DNA from: an uncultured Fretibacterium sp.
Lineage (GTDB): Bacteria > Synergistota > Synergistia > Synergistales > Aminobacteriaceae
Length of the DNA stretch: 64,000 nucleotides
Assembly (NCBI GenBank): GCA_946183145.1
Contig: CAMGZM010000005.1
Coordinates: forward strand, 108,016 to 172,015
Reading direction: 5' to 3'
In this document: in pieces, positions 44,704 to 54,300 of the stretch
How the letters are laid out: every line of letters begins with the position of its first letter
Position numbering within the stretch: the stretch's first letter is position 1
Program-made: the position numbers and the translations under genes
Notes under the pieces: generated by a model
Seen by the model: the letters and a program-made list of their open reading frames with translations, nothing else
The model's database searches: none
What the model was told of the DNA's origin: nothing

Positions 44704-45579
44704 TTACAACCCGAAAACATGACGCACAAATTTCACTGCGCCTTCTGCGTCGCGGTCTAAAATTTCTTCCGTCGCATTCGGAACTAAATCACGCCAGACC
44801 CGAATCTCTTTTCCGATTGTCCCGCCCGAAAGCACAAAAGGCTCCATTACTGCCGCGCCCTGATAATTTATGTCGCGTAATGCCTGACCCAATGCAGCCC
44901 AGTCAATCGTACCTTTGCCGGGGACTCTGCGATTCTGTTCGCCCAAATGAAGATGACAGAGATCTTTTCCCGCATAACGAACAGCGGCGGCCATGTTGTC
45001 CTCCTCAATGTTCATGTGGAAAGTGTCAAGCATGATTTTCACGCGGGGGCTTCCTACTGCGTCAATATACTTCTTGCATTCCTCGCACGTGTTAATCATG
45101 TAGCCTTCAAAGCGGTTAAGGACTTCCATCCCTAATGTAACCTCGCAGTCTTCCGCTACTTTCGCAAGCTCCTTCATGTTACGGATTGAGACCTCTAAAT
45201 CTCTTTCCTTGTCCATCGGGAGACTCATATCGAGCGGCCAATAGGAATATAACCCGCCTCCGAGTATGTGAATGTTCATGACCTTGAGCTTGGGAAGTAA
45301 CTCCCGGAAGAAAGCCATTGCCCTTTTGACGATTTCGGGATCTGTTGAGCAAATATTCTGCTGCTGCGTAGGACCGTAACCTGACGTGAGAATGACTCCG
45401 TTGTCCTCGGCGCATTTGCGTAAGTCAAGCATTGCCGACTCTGTCGTGTACTTCTCCATGAACGCGGCGCAGGAAATTTCGAGGATGTCAAAGCCGAGCC
45501 GCTTCACTTTCGGGATGTAGTACTCGTAATCAGAAGTCCATTCATGAGTCCAATACGGCGCATAGATTCCATACTTCAT
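44704..45579 (-). CDS. Sugar epimerase of the D-tagatose/D-psicose 3-epimerase family
   Basis: This 291-residue TIM-barrel protein starts MKYGIYAPYWTHEW, typical of ketose 3-epimerases. The metal ligands are visible as Glu in LGMEVLNRFEGYMINT near 150, Asp in KIMLDTFHMNIEE near 183, His in CHLHLGEQNRRVPGKG near 209 and Glu in AAVMEPFV near 243; the Arg of the substrate-binding NRRVPG is present. It would interconvert C3 epimers of free ketoses. It is the first gene of the minus-strand importer operon, ahead of the binding-protein gene. Confidence 0.88.
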   Translation of the reverse strand: MKYGIYAPYWTHEWTSDYEYYIPKVKRLGFDILEISCAAFMEKYTTESAMLDLRKCAEDNGVILTSGYGPTQQQNICSTDPEIVKRAMAFFRELLPKLKVMNIHILGGGLYSYWPLDMSLPMDKERDLEVSIRNMKELAKVAEDCEVTLGMEVLNRFEGYMINTCEECKKYIDAVGSPRVKIMLDTFHMNIEEDNMAAAVRYAGKDLCHLHLGEQNRRVPGKGTIDWAALGQALRDINYQGAAVMEPFVLSGGTIGKEIRVWRDLVPNATEEILDRDAEGAVKFVRHVFGL

Positions 45580-45606
45580 GGAACAACTTACCCCCTTATG
45601 AAATTT

Positions 45607-45635
45607 TTGTTATTGGGAATGAATAATATTGACAA
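45607..45635 (-). promoter_or_regulatory. Promoter of the epimerase-importer operon
   Basis: On the minus strand the -35 box is TTGTCA (45635-45630) and the -10 box is TAACAA (45612-45607), with a 17-base spacer. The -35 overlaps the -35 of the plus-strand promoter base for base. Confidence 0.6.
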
Positions 45636-45657
45636 AATTTTTCCGCTAAATTATATT
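45629..45657 (+). promoter_or_regulatory. Promoter of the third sugar ABC operon
   Basis: The consensus -35 box TTGACA (45629-45634) and the -10 box TATATT (45652-45657) are 17 bases apart. The leader to the GTG start is about 60 bases. Confidence 0.8.
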
Positions 45658-45725
45658 ACAGAAATCCAATTATTAAAACATTTCCTCATTGACACGTCAT
45701 CAAAAACAGAAGGAGGAATCAAATT

Positions 45726-47249
45726 GTGGAGCCTTTGATTCGTATGGTTGGCATCACAAAAACTTTTCCAGGCGTAAAAGCTCTTGACGGAATCAGCTTC
45801 GACATTATGCCCGGTGAAGTTCATGTGCTTGTCGGCGAAAATGGCGCAGGGAAATCCACCCTCATGAAAATTCTTTCAGGAGTCTATCAGCCTACTTCAG
45901 GAAAAATTATCTGCAACGGCCATGAATACAATCAGCTTTCAACAAAAACATCTGTTGAGGAAGGAATTGCGATTGTGTATCAGGAGTTGAGCGTGATAAA
46001 TGAGCTTTCGATTCTTGAGAATCTTTTTGTCGGAAAGCTCCCGGAGAAAAAATTTCTCGGCATTCCTATTGTTGACTTCAAAGCGATGGAAGACCGCGCA
46101 AAATCCGTCCTCGAACAAGTAGGTATACGCCACAGCCCCGCGACTCTTGTCGGAGATCTCGCAGTCCCGGAAAAACAGCTCTGTGAAATCGCAAAGGCTC
46201 TCGTTTCCGGCGCAAAAGTTATCGTTCTCGATGAGCCTACAACATCATTAACAACGTCAGAAGTTGACCGGCTTCACGGACTCATTCGCGAGCTTAAGGC
46301 AAAAGGCTGCGGAATCGTCTACATCTCCCACAAAATGAAGGAGCTTAAAGCAATCGGAGACCGTATAACAGTCCTCAAAGACGGTACATATGTCGGCACT
46401 TATCCGGCGGACTCGTTATCGCTTGATGACATCATAAAGTTAATGGTAGGGCGTGAAATCAAAGGTACATATTTCGCGGACAAAACAGCAGATGAGCTTG
46501 TGAAAAATCCCGTAATCTTTGAGGCACGTAACATAACTCGCTCCGATGGCACATGCAGAAATGTATCGTTTGAGCTTCACGAGGGAGAAATTTTAGGGTT
46601 CGCCGGGCTTGTAGGAGCAGGACGCACTGAGACAATGGAGGCCGTTTTCGGAGCAGTCCCAAAAAGCGCAGGTCAAGTTTTCCTCAGAGGGAAGGAGCTT
46701 GACATTCACGAGCCTTATGCGGCAATCAAGCAGGGACTCGGAATGCTGACGGAGGACAGGCGCAAACTTGGCTTCGCAAAAAATTTCACCTGCAAAGAAA
46801 ATATTGCTGTTGAGCCATACATAAAAGAGTCAACAGCAGGAGGACTCGGCGGATTCCTCGATGAATCGAAAGAAAACAAATGGGCCTCCGAACAGATTAC
46901 AGCCCTCAACGTGAAATGCACAGGCCCGGAGCAAATGACGGTAGATCTTTCCGGCGGAAATCAGCAGAAAGTAATTCTCGGTAAATGGTTAGCGGCTGAC
47001 AGTGAGATACTAATCTTTGACGAACCAACAAAGGGAATTGACATCGGCAGCAAAAGCGAGATATATATCTTGATGAGACGGCTTGCAGAACATGGCCGGG
47101 GAGTCCTCATGATTTCGTCAGAGCAGACAGAGTTACTTTCAGTTTGCGACCGTATAGCAGTCTTTCACGGCGGTGAACTCAAAGCGATTCTTGACGGACG
47201 TACAGCAACAGAGGAAGAAATTGTGCGAATATCAACGAGCGAACAATAG
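45726..47249 (+). CDS. Sugar ABC transporter ATP-binding protein (RbsA type)
   Basis: The 507-residue tandem ATPase starts at a GTG nine bases after AGGAGG. It has Walker A GENGAGKSTLMKILSG near residue 37, Walker B VLDEPTTSLT, the degenerate second P-loop FAGLVGAGRTETMEA, the signature LSGGNQQKVILGKWL near 411 and Walker B IFDEPTKGIDIG. It leads the third importer operon (ATPase, permease, binding protein), which has the receptor gene last, unlike the other two. Confidence 0.94.
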   Translation: MEPLIRMVGITKTFPGVKALDGISFDIMPGEVHVLVGENGAGKSTLMKILSGVYQPTSGKIICNGHEYNQLSTKTSVEEGIAIVYQELSVINELSILENLFVGKLPEKKFLGIPIVDFKAMEDRAKSVLEQVGIRHSPATLVGDLAVPEKQLCEIAKALVSGAKVIVLDEPTTSLTTSEVDRLHGLIRELKAKGCGIVYISHKMKELKAIGDRITVLKDGTYVGTYPADSLSLDDIIKLMVGREIKGTYFADKTADELVKNPVIFEARNITRSDGTCRNVSFELHEGEILGFAGLVGAGRTETMEAVFGAVPKSAGQVFLRGKELDIHEPYAAIKQGLGMLTEDRRKLGFAKNFTCKENIAVEPYIKESTAGGLGGFLDESKENKWASEQITALNVKCTGPEQMTVDLSGGNQQKVILGKWLAADSEILIFDEPTKGIDIGSKSEIYILMRRLAEHGRGVLMISSEQTELLSVCDRIAVFHGGELKAILDGRTATEEEIVRISTSEQ

Positions 47250-47264
47250 GGAGGAGAAGAAATA

Positions 47265-48227
47265 ATGAGTGAGAAAAAAGCGTTTAACTTCGCAACGTTC
47301 TGGCAGAGATTCGGAACAATAAGCATACTTCTATTGCTGCTTGTCATTCTTGCTGTAACAAAACCGACAGCGGTATTCACATCAACATCAATCCCGCAGA
47401 TATTACGACAGTCAGCCGTGAATATCCTTCTTGCGCTCGGTGAATTTTTCGCGATATTGCTCGGATATATTGACCTCTCAATCTCTGCTGCGTGCGGTTT
47501 AACGGGAATGTGCTCGGCTCTTCTCATGCGTGCCGGGACTCCTTGGGTCATCGCGTGCATTGCCGGAGTCTTGTGCGGGACTCTTATCGGTGCGCTTAAC
47601 GGATTCATGATCAACAAGACCGGGCTTCACCCCTTCATCATTACACTTGGTATGCAGACGGTGTATTTTGGCTTAATGCTCGTTGTGTCAAACTCGTCAA
47701 GCGTTTACGGATTCCCGGCTGGCTTCTCGAAATTCATGAACGCTACACTGTGGAATGTCCTTCCTGTCGGCGCGATAATCGCGTTAATTGCGGCGGGAAT
47801 TCTCTGGTTTGTTACGGCAAAAACGAAAGTCGGCAGGAATCTTTACGCACTCGGAGGAAACCGCGAGGCGGCGTGGTACTCAGGAATTAACGTTCACCGT
47901 CATCAAATGATCGTCTACATGATTTCGGGAACATGCGCTGGGCTTGCGGGAATAGTTTTGACTGGACGGCTTAACGCGGCGGCGCCTACAGCAGGAACGG
48001 GATATGAGACATTCGCAATTGCGGCAACGATTATCGGAGGAACGAGCTTTTTCGGCGGAGTCGGGAAAATTCCGGGAGTTGTCGCGGGCGGACTCATAAT
48101 CGGAATCATCAATTACGGAATGACAGTATTAATGATTGACGCTTCAATGCAGAAGGTTGTTATGGGCGCGTTAATCATCATCGCAGTAACATTAGATCAC
48201 CTTGTATCAACATCATCAAGGAAATAG
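47265..48227 (+). CDS. Sugar ABC transporter permease (RbsC type)
   Basis: This 320-residue permease has about eight hydrophobic segments. In the CUT2 block, ALGEFFAILLGYIDLSISAA replaces the usual GGIDLS, and TLGMQTVYFGLMLVV, ALGGNREAAWYSGINVHR and IGGTSFFGGVGKIPGV are present. The ATG follows AGGGAGGAGAAGAAATA. It lies between the ATPase and the binding-protein genes. Confidence 0.93.
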   Translation: MSEKKAFNFATFWQRFGTISILLLLLVILAVTKPTAVFTSTSIPQILRQSAVNILLALGEFFAILLGYIDLSISAACGLTGMCSALLMRAGTPWVIACIAGVLCGTLIGALNGFMINKTGLHPFIITLGMQTVYFGLMLVVSNSSSVYGFPAGFSKFMNATLWNVLPVGAIIALIAAGILWFVTAKTKVGRNLYALGGNREAAWYSGINVHRHQMIVYMISGTCAGLAGIVLTGRLNAAAPTAGTGYETFAIAATIIGGTSFFGGVGKIPGVVAGGLIIGIINYGMTVLMIDASMQKVVMGALIIIAVTLDHLVSTSSRK

Positions 48228-48283
48228 TAAATCCGAATCATGAAAGTGATTCAGGAAAAATAAACGTGAAAGGACTTGTTACA

Positions 48284-49219
48284 ATGAAAAAGTTTCTCAC
48301 AGCAATATTAACCCTCTGCCTTGTCGTTACGTTCGCTTCCGGCGCGTTTGCCGCGAAGAAATACGCCGTAATCCTCAAGACAACAAACTCTGACTTCTGG
48401 CGCACAATGCACGACGGCACCGCCAAATACGCCAAAGACAACGGGCTTGAAGTCGACATGTTTGCGGCACAGAGCGATATTGATTACGAGGGACAGCTCG
48501 CGATTCTTGAGAACTGCATTAACTCCGGGATTTACGCAGGAATCGCAATAGCACCCTGCAACGGCGTGAATCTCATCGCAGGCGTGAAGAAAGCAAACGA
48601 GGCCGGAATAACAATCTGGAACATTGACGAAAGATTTGACGAGGGCGAAATGAAACGTCAGGAAGCAGTCTGCGTAGGTTTCGACTCATCGGACAATATT
48701 CAGATTGGGCATATGGGCGGTGAATATCTTGCTTCACTCCTCGCAAAGGGCGCACATGTCGCAGTGATTGAGGGTCTTGCGGGAAATCAGTCATCAGAAG
48801 ACCGCGCAAAAGGTGCAAAGGCCGCATTCAATGAAGCAGGCATGAATATCGTTGCGGCTAAGTCGTGCGACTGGGACAGACAGATAGCAATGGACACGGC
48901 CATGACGTGGATACAGCAGTTCCCGGATCTTAAGGCTATTTACTGCTGCAATGACGGCATGGCAATGGGAGCGATTCAGGCTGTTATAGTCGCGGGCAAG
49001 CTCGGAGAAATTTACGTTTGCGGGACTGACGGAGACTCAGACGCTATACAGTCGGTGAAGGACGGAAATCTTACGGGAACAGTAGCGCAGGACTCCGCGA
49101 ATATCGGCGTTACTGCACTGAAAGGACTCGTTGCGGCTGTTGAGAATCCTTCAGCATATCCGGCAAGCTCATTCCCTGAGAAAACTCCCGTGAGCGCAAT
49201 CCTCGTAAAGTCGAAATAA
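48284..49219 (+). CDS. Sugar ABC transporter, periplasmic binding protein (RbsB type)
   Basis: The ATG at 48284 lies about nine bases after GAAAGGAC and gives 311 residues with a signal peptide (MKKFLTAILTLCLVVTFASG ending AFAA); an in-frame GTG at 48266 is the alternative. Fold motifs include KTTNSDFWRTMHDGTAKYAK, AIAPCNGVNLIAGVKKAN, IWNIDERFDE, CCNDGMAMGAIQAV and GTDGDSDAIQSV. It ends the third importer operon. Asp/Glu-rich loop residues suggest a polyhydroxy ligand, but the ligand is unknown. Confidence 0.92.
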   Translation: MKKFLTAILTLCLVVTFASGAFAAKKYAVILKTTNSDFWRTMHDGTAKYAKDNGLEVDMFAAQSDIDYEGQLAILENCINSGIYAGIAIAPCNGVNLIAGVKKANEAGITIWNIDERFDEGEMKRQEAVCVGFDSSDNIQIGHMGGEYLASLLAKGAHVAVIEGLAGNQSSEDRAKGAKAAFNEAGMNIVAAKSCDWDRQIAMDTAMTWIQQFPDLKAIYCCNDGMAMGAIQAVIVAGKLGEIYVCGTDGDSDAIQSVKDGNLTGTVAQDSANIGVTALKGLVAAVENPSAYPASSFPEKTPVSAILVKSK

Positions 49220-49241
49220 TTTCCATCACACAAAAATATTG

Positions 49242-49270
49242 CCGCTGTCCTTTTTCGGGCGGCGGTTTTC
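49242..49270 (+). terminator. Terminator after the third sugar ABC operon
   Basis: CCGCTGTCC and GGGCGGCGG form a nine-pair stem around TTTTTC, followed by TTTTCTGTT. It separates the importer from the type VII region. No separate promoter was recognised in the remaining 27 bases before the next gene, so some read-through is possible. Confidence 0.85.
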
Positions 49271-49297
49271 TGTTAGAAGGAGCTGTTAATTTCTGTC

Positions 49298-50752
49298 ATG
49301 AGAAAAATTTTCACCGTTGTATTATTCACAGCACTTGTTATTTCACTGTCAGCTGATCCGTCATTTTCTGCAAGAGTTAGAGCGGACAACAGCACGTACT
49401 TCATTGAAGACGCAGAAGGATTTGCGGTTATTGTTGACGGCAAAAAGCAGCAGGCGCGTGAACAGGCTAAACGGATGGCCTACCGTGATGCAATAGAGAA
49501 AGCAATGGAAATGTTTTCTGGAAATCCTGACGCTGAAATGAGGAACAAAGTTTTTGCAAAGTCTCAAAGCATGGTGAGAAATTTCAAGATTACCAGTGAG
49601 ACAATCAGCGGCGATACACTTTTCATAACAGGCTCTTGTTCTGTGGGGGAAAGAGCTTTTGACGGGGTATTAGGCCCTGAAGTAATTTCTATGCTCGGTA
49701 ATCCGCGAATTATGGTTATTGTTGACGAGGAAGGCGATAAAAATGCTTCACTCGTTGAAGAGGAACTATTGAGTATTTTCGAGAAGGCAGGCTATCTTAT
49801 TGTTGACAGGGAACAGGCACAGACTCTTTTGGCACTTGACCCCAAAAAAGCATTCAGCGATCCCGAAATGCTCACAGCCGCCGCCAAAACTATCAAGGCC
49901 GACATAATTATTGTCGCTCGTTCATCATCAGGCGCAAGGCACGCACAGAGATTCGGAATCCATATGTATCAGCCAAGCGGTTCCGTTCAGCTTAAAGCAG
50001 TACTCACTAAGACAGGGTATCTCATAAGCTCATCAAGAGTCTCACGGGGTACAAAGAACTGGCAGGGAAATTCTTACGCTGGAGGATTCGTAAAGTCAGC
50101 GGCAAAACAAGCGGCAGAAGAAATCATCTACAAAATCGCCTACAAAATGGCTTCAGCAGGTTCATCACTCGGAGGAATAACCGTAAACATAAAACTCGCA
50201 GGAGCATCCTTCAAGGATATGGAGAATCTTACGGCATATCTCAAGGAAACGGGACAAGTTTTTGAACGCAATTACAGCCCCGAAATGTCTGAACTTGATT
50301 TAGTGTCGCCGAAAAACGCAAGGAATGTAGCATCATTGATTTCTGATTACTCATTGCCGAACGGGAAATTTATCGAGGTTGACGGACTCACTGCTCAAAC
50401 CGTAAGCGCAAAAGTAAAACAGTCTGCACCAGGCAAAAAGGAAGAAAAGAAAACTGTACAGTACGTTGTGATAAATATCTTTCTCGATAAGCTGGACGAA
50501 GACGATGCACGAAGAATCGAATACGAGCTTGGGAAATTTATCGGTCAGGCCGGTGAAGTTCAGGGAGATTATCAAGACCCTGTGCTGAAAATTAACGTGA
50601 AAATCGCTGAAGGGTCAGACGGCGCGAAAAATGTCTACGATATTGAAGCGTTCCTGAAAAATGACATGAAGAAAAAGGGCGTTGATCTCCTTGTAGACAG
50701 GCCGGAAGGAAATTCAATCAAGGGAAGCACATCAAAACGATTTTGGTGGTAG
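49298..50752 (+). CDS. Secreted FlgT-like protein upstream of the type VII locus
   Basis: The 484-residue protein has a signal peptide (MRKIFTVVLFTALVISLSAD then PSFSA). Its N-terminal part (about 30-135) has the FlgT/LPP20-type pattern of an Ala-rich helix (AREQAKRMAYRDAIEKAMEM) followed by strands (FKITSETISGDTLFITGSCS). The next domain (about 140-270) begins PRIMVIVDEEGD and ends near an ADIIIVARSSSG strand; the rest is unrecognised and ends in RFWW. The following gene repeats the middle domain. A role in the periplasm or at the outer membrane is inferred. Ribosome-binding site AGGAG is rather distant. Confidence 0.7.
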   Translation: MRKIFTVVLFTALVISLSADPSFSARVRADNSTYFIEDAEGFAVIVDGKKQQAREQAKRMAYRDAIEKAMEMFSGNPDAEMRNKVFAKSQSMVRNFKITSETISGDTLFITGSCSVGERAFDGVLGPEVISMLGNPRIMVIVDEEGDKNASLVEEELLSIFEKAGYLIVDREQAQTLLALDPKKAFSDPEMLTAAAKTIKADIIIVARSSSGARHAQRFGIHMYQPSGSVQLKAVLTKTGYLISSSRVSRGTKNWQGNSYAGGFVKSAAKQAAEEIIYKIAYKMASAGSSLGGITVNIKLAGASFKDMENLTAYLKETGQVFERNYSPEMSELDLVSPKNARNVASLISDYSLPNGKFIEVDGLTAQTVSAKVKQSAPGKKEEKKTVQYVVINIFLDKLDEDDARRIEYELGKFIGQAGEVQGDYQDPVLKINVKIAEGSDGAKNVYDIEAFLKNDMKKKGVDLLVDRPEGNSIKGSTSKRFWW

Positions 50753-50776
50753 ATTATTTCAGGAGGTTGATTATTC

Positions 50777-51358
50777 ATGAACAGAAAAATTATTGCGCTC
50801 GTGTTATTGTTTTGCCTCGTGTTTACGTGCGGAGCGGAGGCAGCAAAGAAAAGACGCAGAACATCATCATCAGCAGCAGCAAAAACTTCACAGCCCGATT
50901 CAGTTCTTCCGAAAAGGGGAGATATTGCGGTAATCGTTGAAGGTGATGACGAACAGCACGTGAAAATAGCAGAAACGAAAATTATTGACTCACTCACTCA
51001 GCACGGTTACAGAGTCGTTGACGAAAAGAAAATGAGAGCTGCGAGAAAAGCGGCAGTACGTGCGCAGGCTTATCGTCTGGCAATGCAGGGAAATTACAAC
51101 GCTATATTCAAGTTGAGCGAGGGGCATTACTCATGCGCGGCTACAGTCATCGCACGCGTTCAAGCCGGAAAAGCTGTTCAGAATCAATTCGGACTGTTTA
51201 CGGGTACGGCTTCAGTTTCTCTCATCGCTGTAACTTCACGAGGCACTAAGCTCGGAGGCAAGACAGCAAGTGCTAAGGAAGTCGGCATTTCTGACTATGA
51301 AGCCCTCATGAAGTGCATAGAGTCGTCTGTCGAAAACGGCATGAAGCAATTGTACTGA
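50777..51358 (+). CDS. Secreted protein related to the upstream FlgT-like protein
   Basis: This 193-residue protein has a signal peptide (KIIALVLLFCLVFTCGAEAA), a basic and Ser/Ala-rich linker, and one domain. GDIAVIVEGDDEQHVKIAET and HGYRVVDEKKM match PRIMVIVDEEGD and AGYLIVDREQA of the preceding protein in order and spacing, so the two are paralogous in that domain. Cys in HYSCAATVIARV and FTGTASVSLIAV follow. It starts after AGGAGG and ends 15 bases before the EssC-like gene, which suggests a link to the secretion system. Function unknown. Confidence 0.65.
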   Translation: MNRKIIALVLLFCLVFTCGAEAAKKRRRTSSSAAAKTSQPDSVLPKRGDIAVIVEGDDEQHVKIAETKIIDSLTQHGYRVVDEKKMRAARKAAVRAQAYRLAMQGNYNAIFKLSEGHYSCAATVIARVQAGKAVQNQFGLFTGTASVSLIAVTSRGTKLGGKTASAKEVGISDYEALMKCIESSVENGMKQLY

Positions 51359-51373
51359 CAGTGAGTTAATGCT

Positions 51374-54300
51374 ATGGAATACTTGATTGCTTTTTACACA
51401 GGCAGGAAGATTTACACCCTCACGATAAAGCCGGGTGCTTCCGCGACAATCGGAAACGCTCAGAGTGATACGCTCTTCATTGACCGCAAAGAGTTACGCC
51501 CGTCGCATATTCTTCTTTCGTGTGATTCGGGAGGAGTACGCATACTTTCACAGACTCCCCTGAAATTCGGCGGTGAAGAAGTCAACAACAGAGTCCTTTC
51601 TGCCGGTGATGTAGTTTGCGTTACGGAGAAAATCACGCTTGCTGTTTTTGCCGCAAAGTGTCAGCTTAACTCGGCAATCTCTCTCGAAGGCTTTGACGAA
51701 ATCAGCATAGGACGCTCATACAACAGTAATGATATTTGCCTGAAAGACTCTAACGTCTCAACTCGTCATGCAGTTCTCAAGAAAATTAACGGGAACTGGA
51801 CAATCTCAGACCTTCAGAGCCGTAACGGAACTTTTGTTAATGGCGAGCTTTCACAGACTGACGCGGAAATTTCAGCGGAGAAAGTAAACATTTTCATTTG
51901 CGGTTATGTGTTCTACATTCAGGATAACGTTCTGAGATTCTCAAACATTCCCGGAGAAATTGAATTTTCACCTGAGATTTCAGACTCTCTCATACCGATT
52001 CCCGCGAGGCAGAAAGCATATCCATTTTTCCAGCGTTCACCGAGAATCAGAAGCAGGGCGGAGAAGGCAAATTTTGAGATCTCTTCGCCGCCTAATACAG
52101 GCACAAAGCCGACTGTTTCATGGATGACTGTGATACTTCCTCCCGTTATGATGGTTGTTGTGATGGGATTTGTCGCCATGATGACGGGAAATTTCAACAT
52201 GCTGCTGTATTCAGTTCCTATGTCTATGATGTCCGTAGTTATCACTGTTATCAACAACAAGAACAGCATAAAGAAATGGATGAAGAACAACGGCCTCGCA
52301 ATCGAAAAATATTCCGAGTACTTATCACAAACCGACAAAGAAATTACTGACGCAGAGGGAAAATTTGTATCTTCATTGTCATCTGCGAATCCCGGAGTCA
52401 TTGAATGCCTCTCAATCGCTCAGAACGTAAGCCGGAGACTCTGGGAACGTAATTCAAGGGACAGCGATTTTCTCAGCGTCAGAATCGGAACAGGAAGCAG
52501 AGAGTCAAACGTCAAAATCAAGCTCCCTAATGTGCAAATGTCGATTGAAGAGAATCTTTTCGCGAAACAAGCTGAAGAAATACGCGACAAGCATACAGTT
52601 CTTACGGGGATTCCTGTGTGTCATTCGCTTCTCGATTATCCGATTACTGGACTTTCAGGGGGGCGTGAATCTGTTATCCATACAACATGGCGAATCATTA
52701 TGGACATTGCGACTCATCATTCTTACGAGGACGTGAAGATAATCTGCGTTTACCCTGAAGATGAGCGCGATAAATGGGAGTGGCTGAGATGGCTTCCGCA
52801 CATATGGGACACTAAGCACAAGAAACGCTATTTATCTTTCAGCAGAGATGAAGCCCGCTCAATTCTCCGTGAGGCCGCCGAAACTATGAAGGTAAGACGA
52901 AGAGACATAAAGCCCGGAGACAGAGACGTTCAGCCCGCAATGCCTTTCTACATTCTCGTTCTTGCTGACAGAATGCTTACGGAGGCAAGCGGGGAATTAT
53001 TTTTGCCTGAGACCGCCGCGCTTGGGTTCGCTGCTATTTATGCTTACGGTGATATAGGCTCTCTTCCGGGAGAATGCCAGAGCGTAATCATGTGCGATTC
53101 ACCCTCAAAGATTCAGAGCACTGACCCCGCAAGAGGAAGCATTACGACTCCTTTCACGCCCGACAAAGTTAGCCTTGATATTCTTGACGAGTTTGCGCGC
53201 GCATTGGCTCCCGTTCGTCTCATGTCAGCGGGAGGAGGCTCAAAAATGCCTTCAAGCGTAACATTCTTGCAGGGATTTCACGCAAAGACTGTGCAGGATC
53301 TTGACGTAATAGGCCGATGGAAGTCAAGCCATTCCGAGAAGAGTCTCGCCGCTCCTATTGGTGTGAAGGAGAACGGAGATATTTTTGAGTTTGATGTTTT
53401 CGAGAAATCTATGGGGCCTCATGGCATTGCAGCAGGTACTTCAGGAAGCGGAAAAAGTGAAATGCTCACAACATGGCTTTTGTCCCTCGCGCTGAATTTT
53501 TCCCCGGATGATGTCAATCTTGCTCTGATAGAATTTAAGGGTAATGACCTCTCGAATATTCTCCATGATCTTCCGCACATTGCCGGAATCGTCAGCAACC
53601 TTAATGACCCGTCAACGATTATTCGCGGCCTGAAATCCCTTAAAGGTGAGAAAGACAGAAGGATGAGACTTTTTGAGCAGTCCGATTTTCTTTCGTCAAA
53701 ATCAATTTTCGCTTACCAGAAATACCAGAAATCTCACCCCGAAGCCGGGCTTGATCCTCTGCCTTATCTGATAATTGTTATTGATGAGTTTGCAGAGCTT
53801 GTTACTCAGTACCCGGAGTTTAACGAAGAAATTGTATCAATCGCAAGAGTCGGCAGGAGCGTCGGAATGTATATGACTCTCACTATGCAGTCTCCTCAAG
53901 GTGTAGTGAAAGGGCAGGTGTCATCAAACACAAAATTCCGCGTTTGCCTGAGAACTGCTACAGCGTCAGAGAGCAAGGAAATTATCGGAACTGATGACGC
54001 ATTCAACATATCAGCACCGGGCCGGGCGTATGTCAAAGTCGGAAATAATGAAGTCTATGAACAAGTGCAGACGTTTTACGCAAAGGCACCCTACAGGCCG
54101 AACTCAGGACAAAGAAGCACAGTTGACGAGATAAAACTTGTTGAGCTTAACGGAACGCGGACAAAGCCCAAGAATTACAGCAAGACAATCAAGGCCAGCA
54201 GAGACGAACAGAGTGAAGGCAACATGATTGTGAAGAACATCATAGAAGAGGCAGCAGCGCACCACATAAAGCACGCACGCCCCGTATGGACTGAACCATT

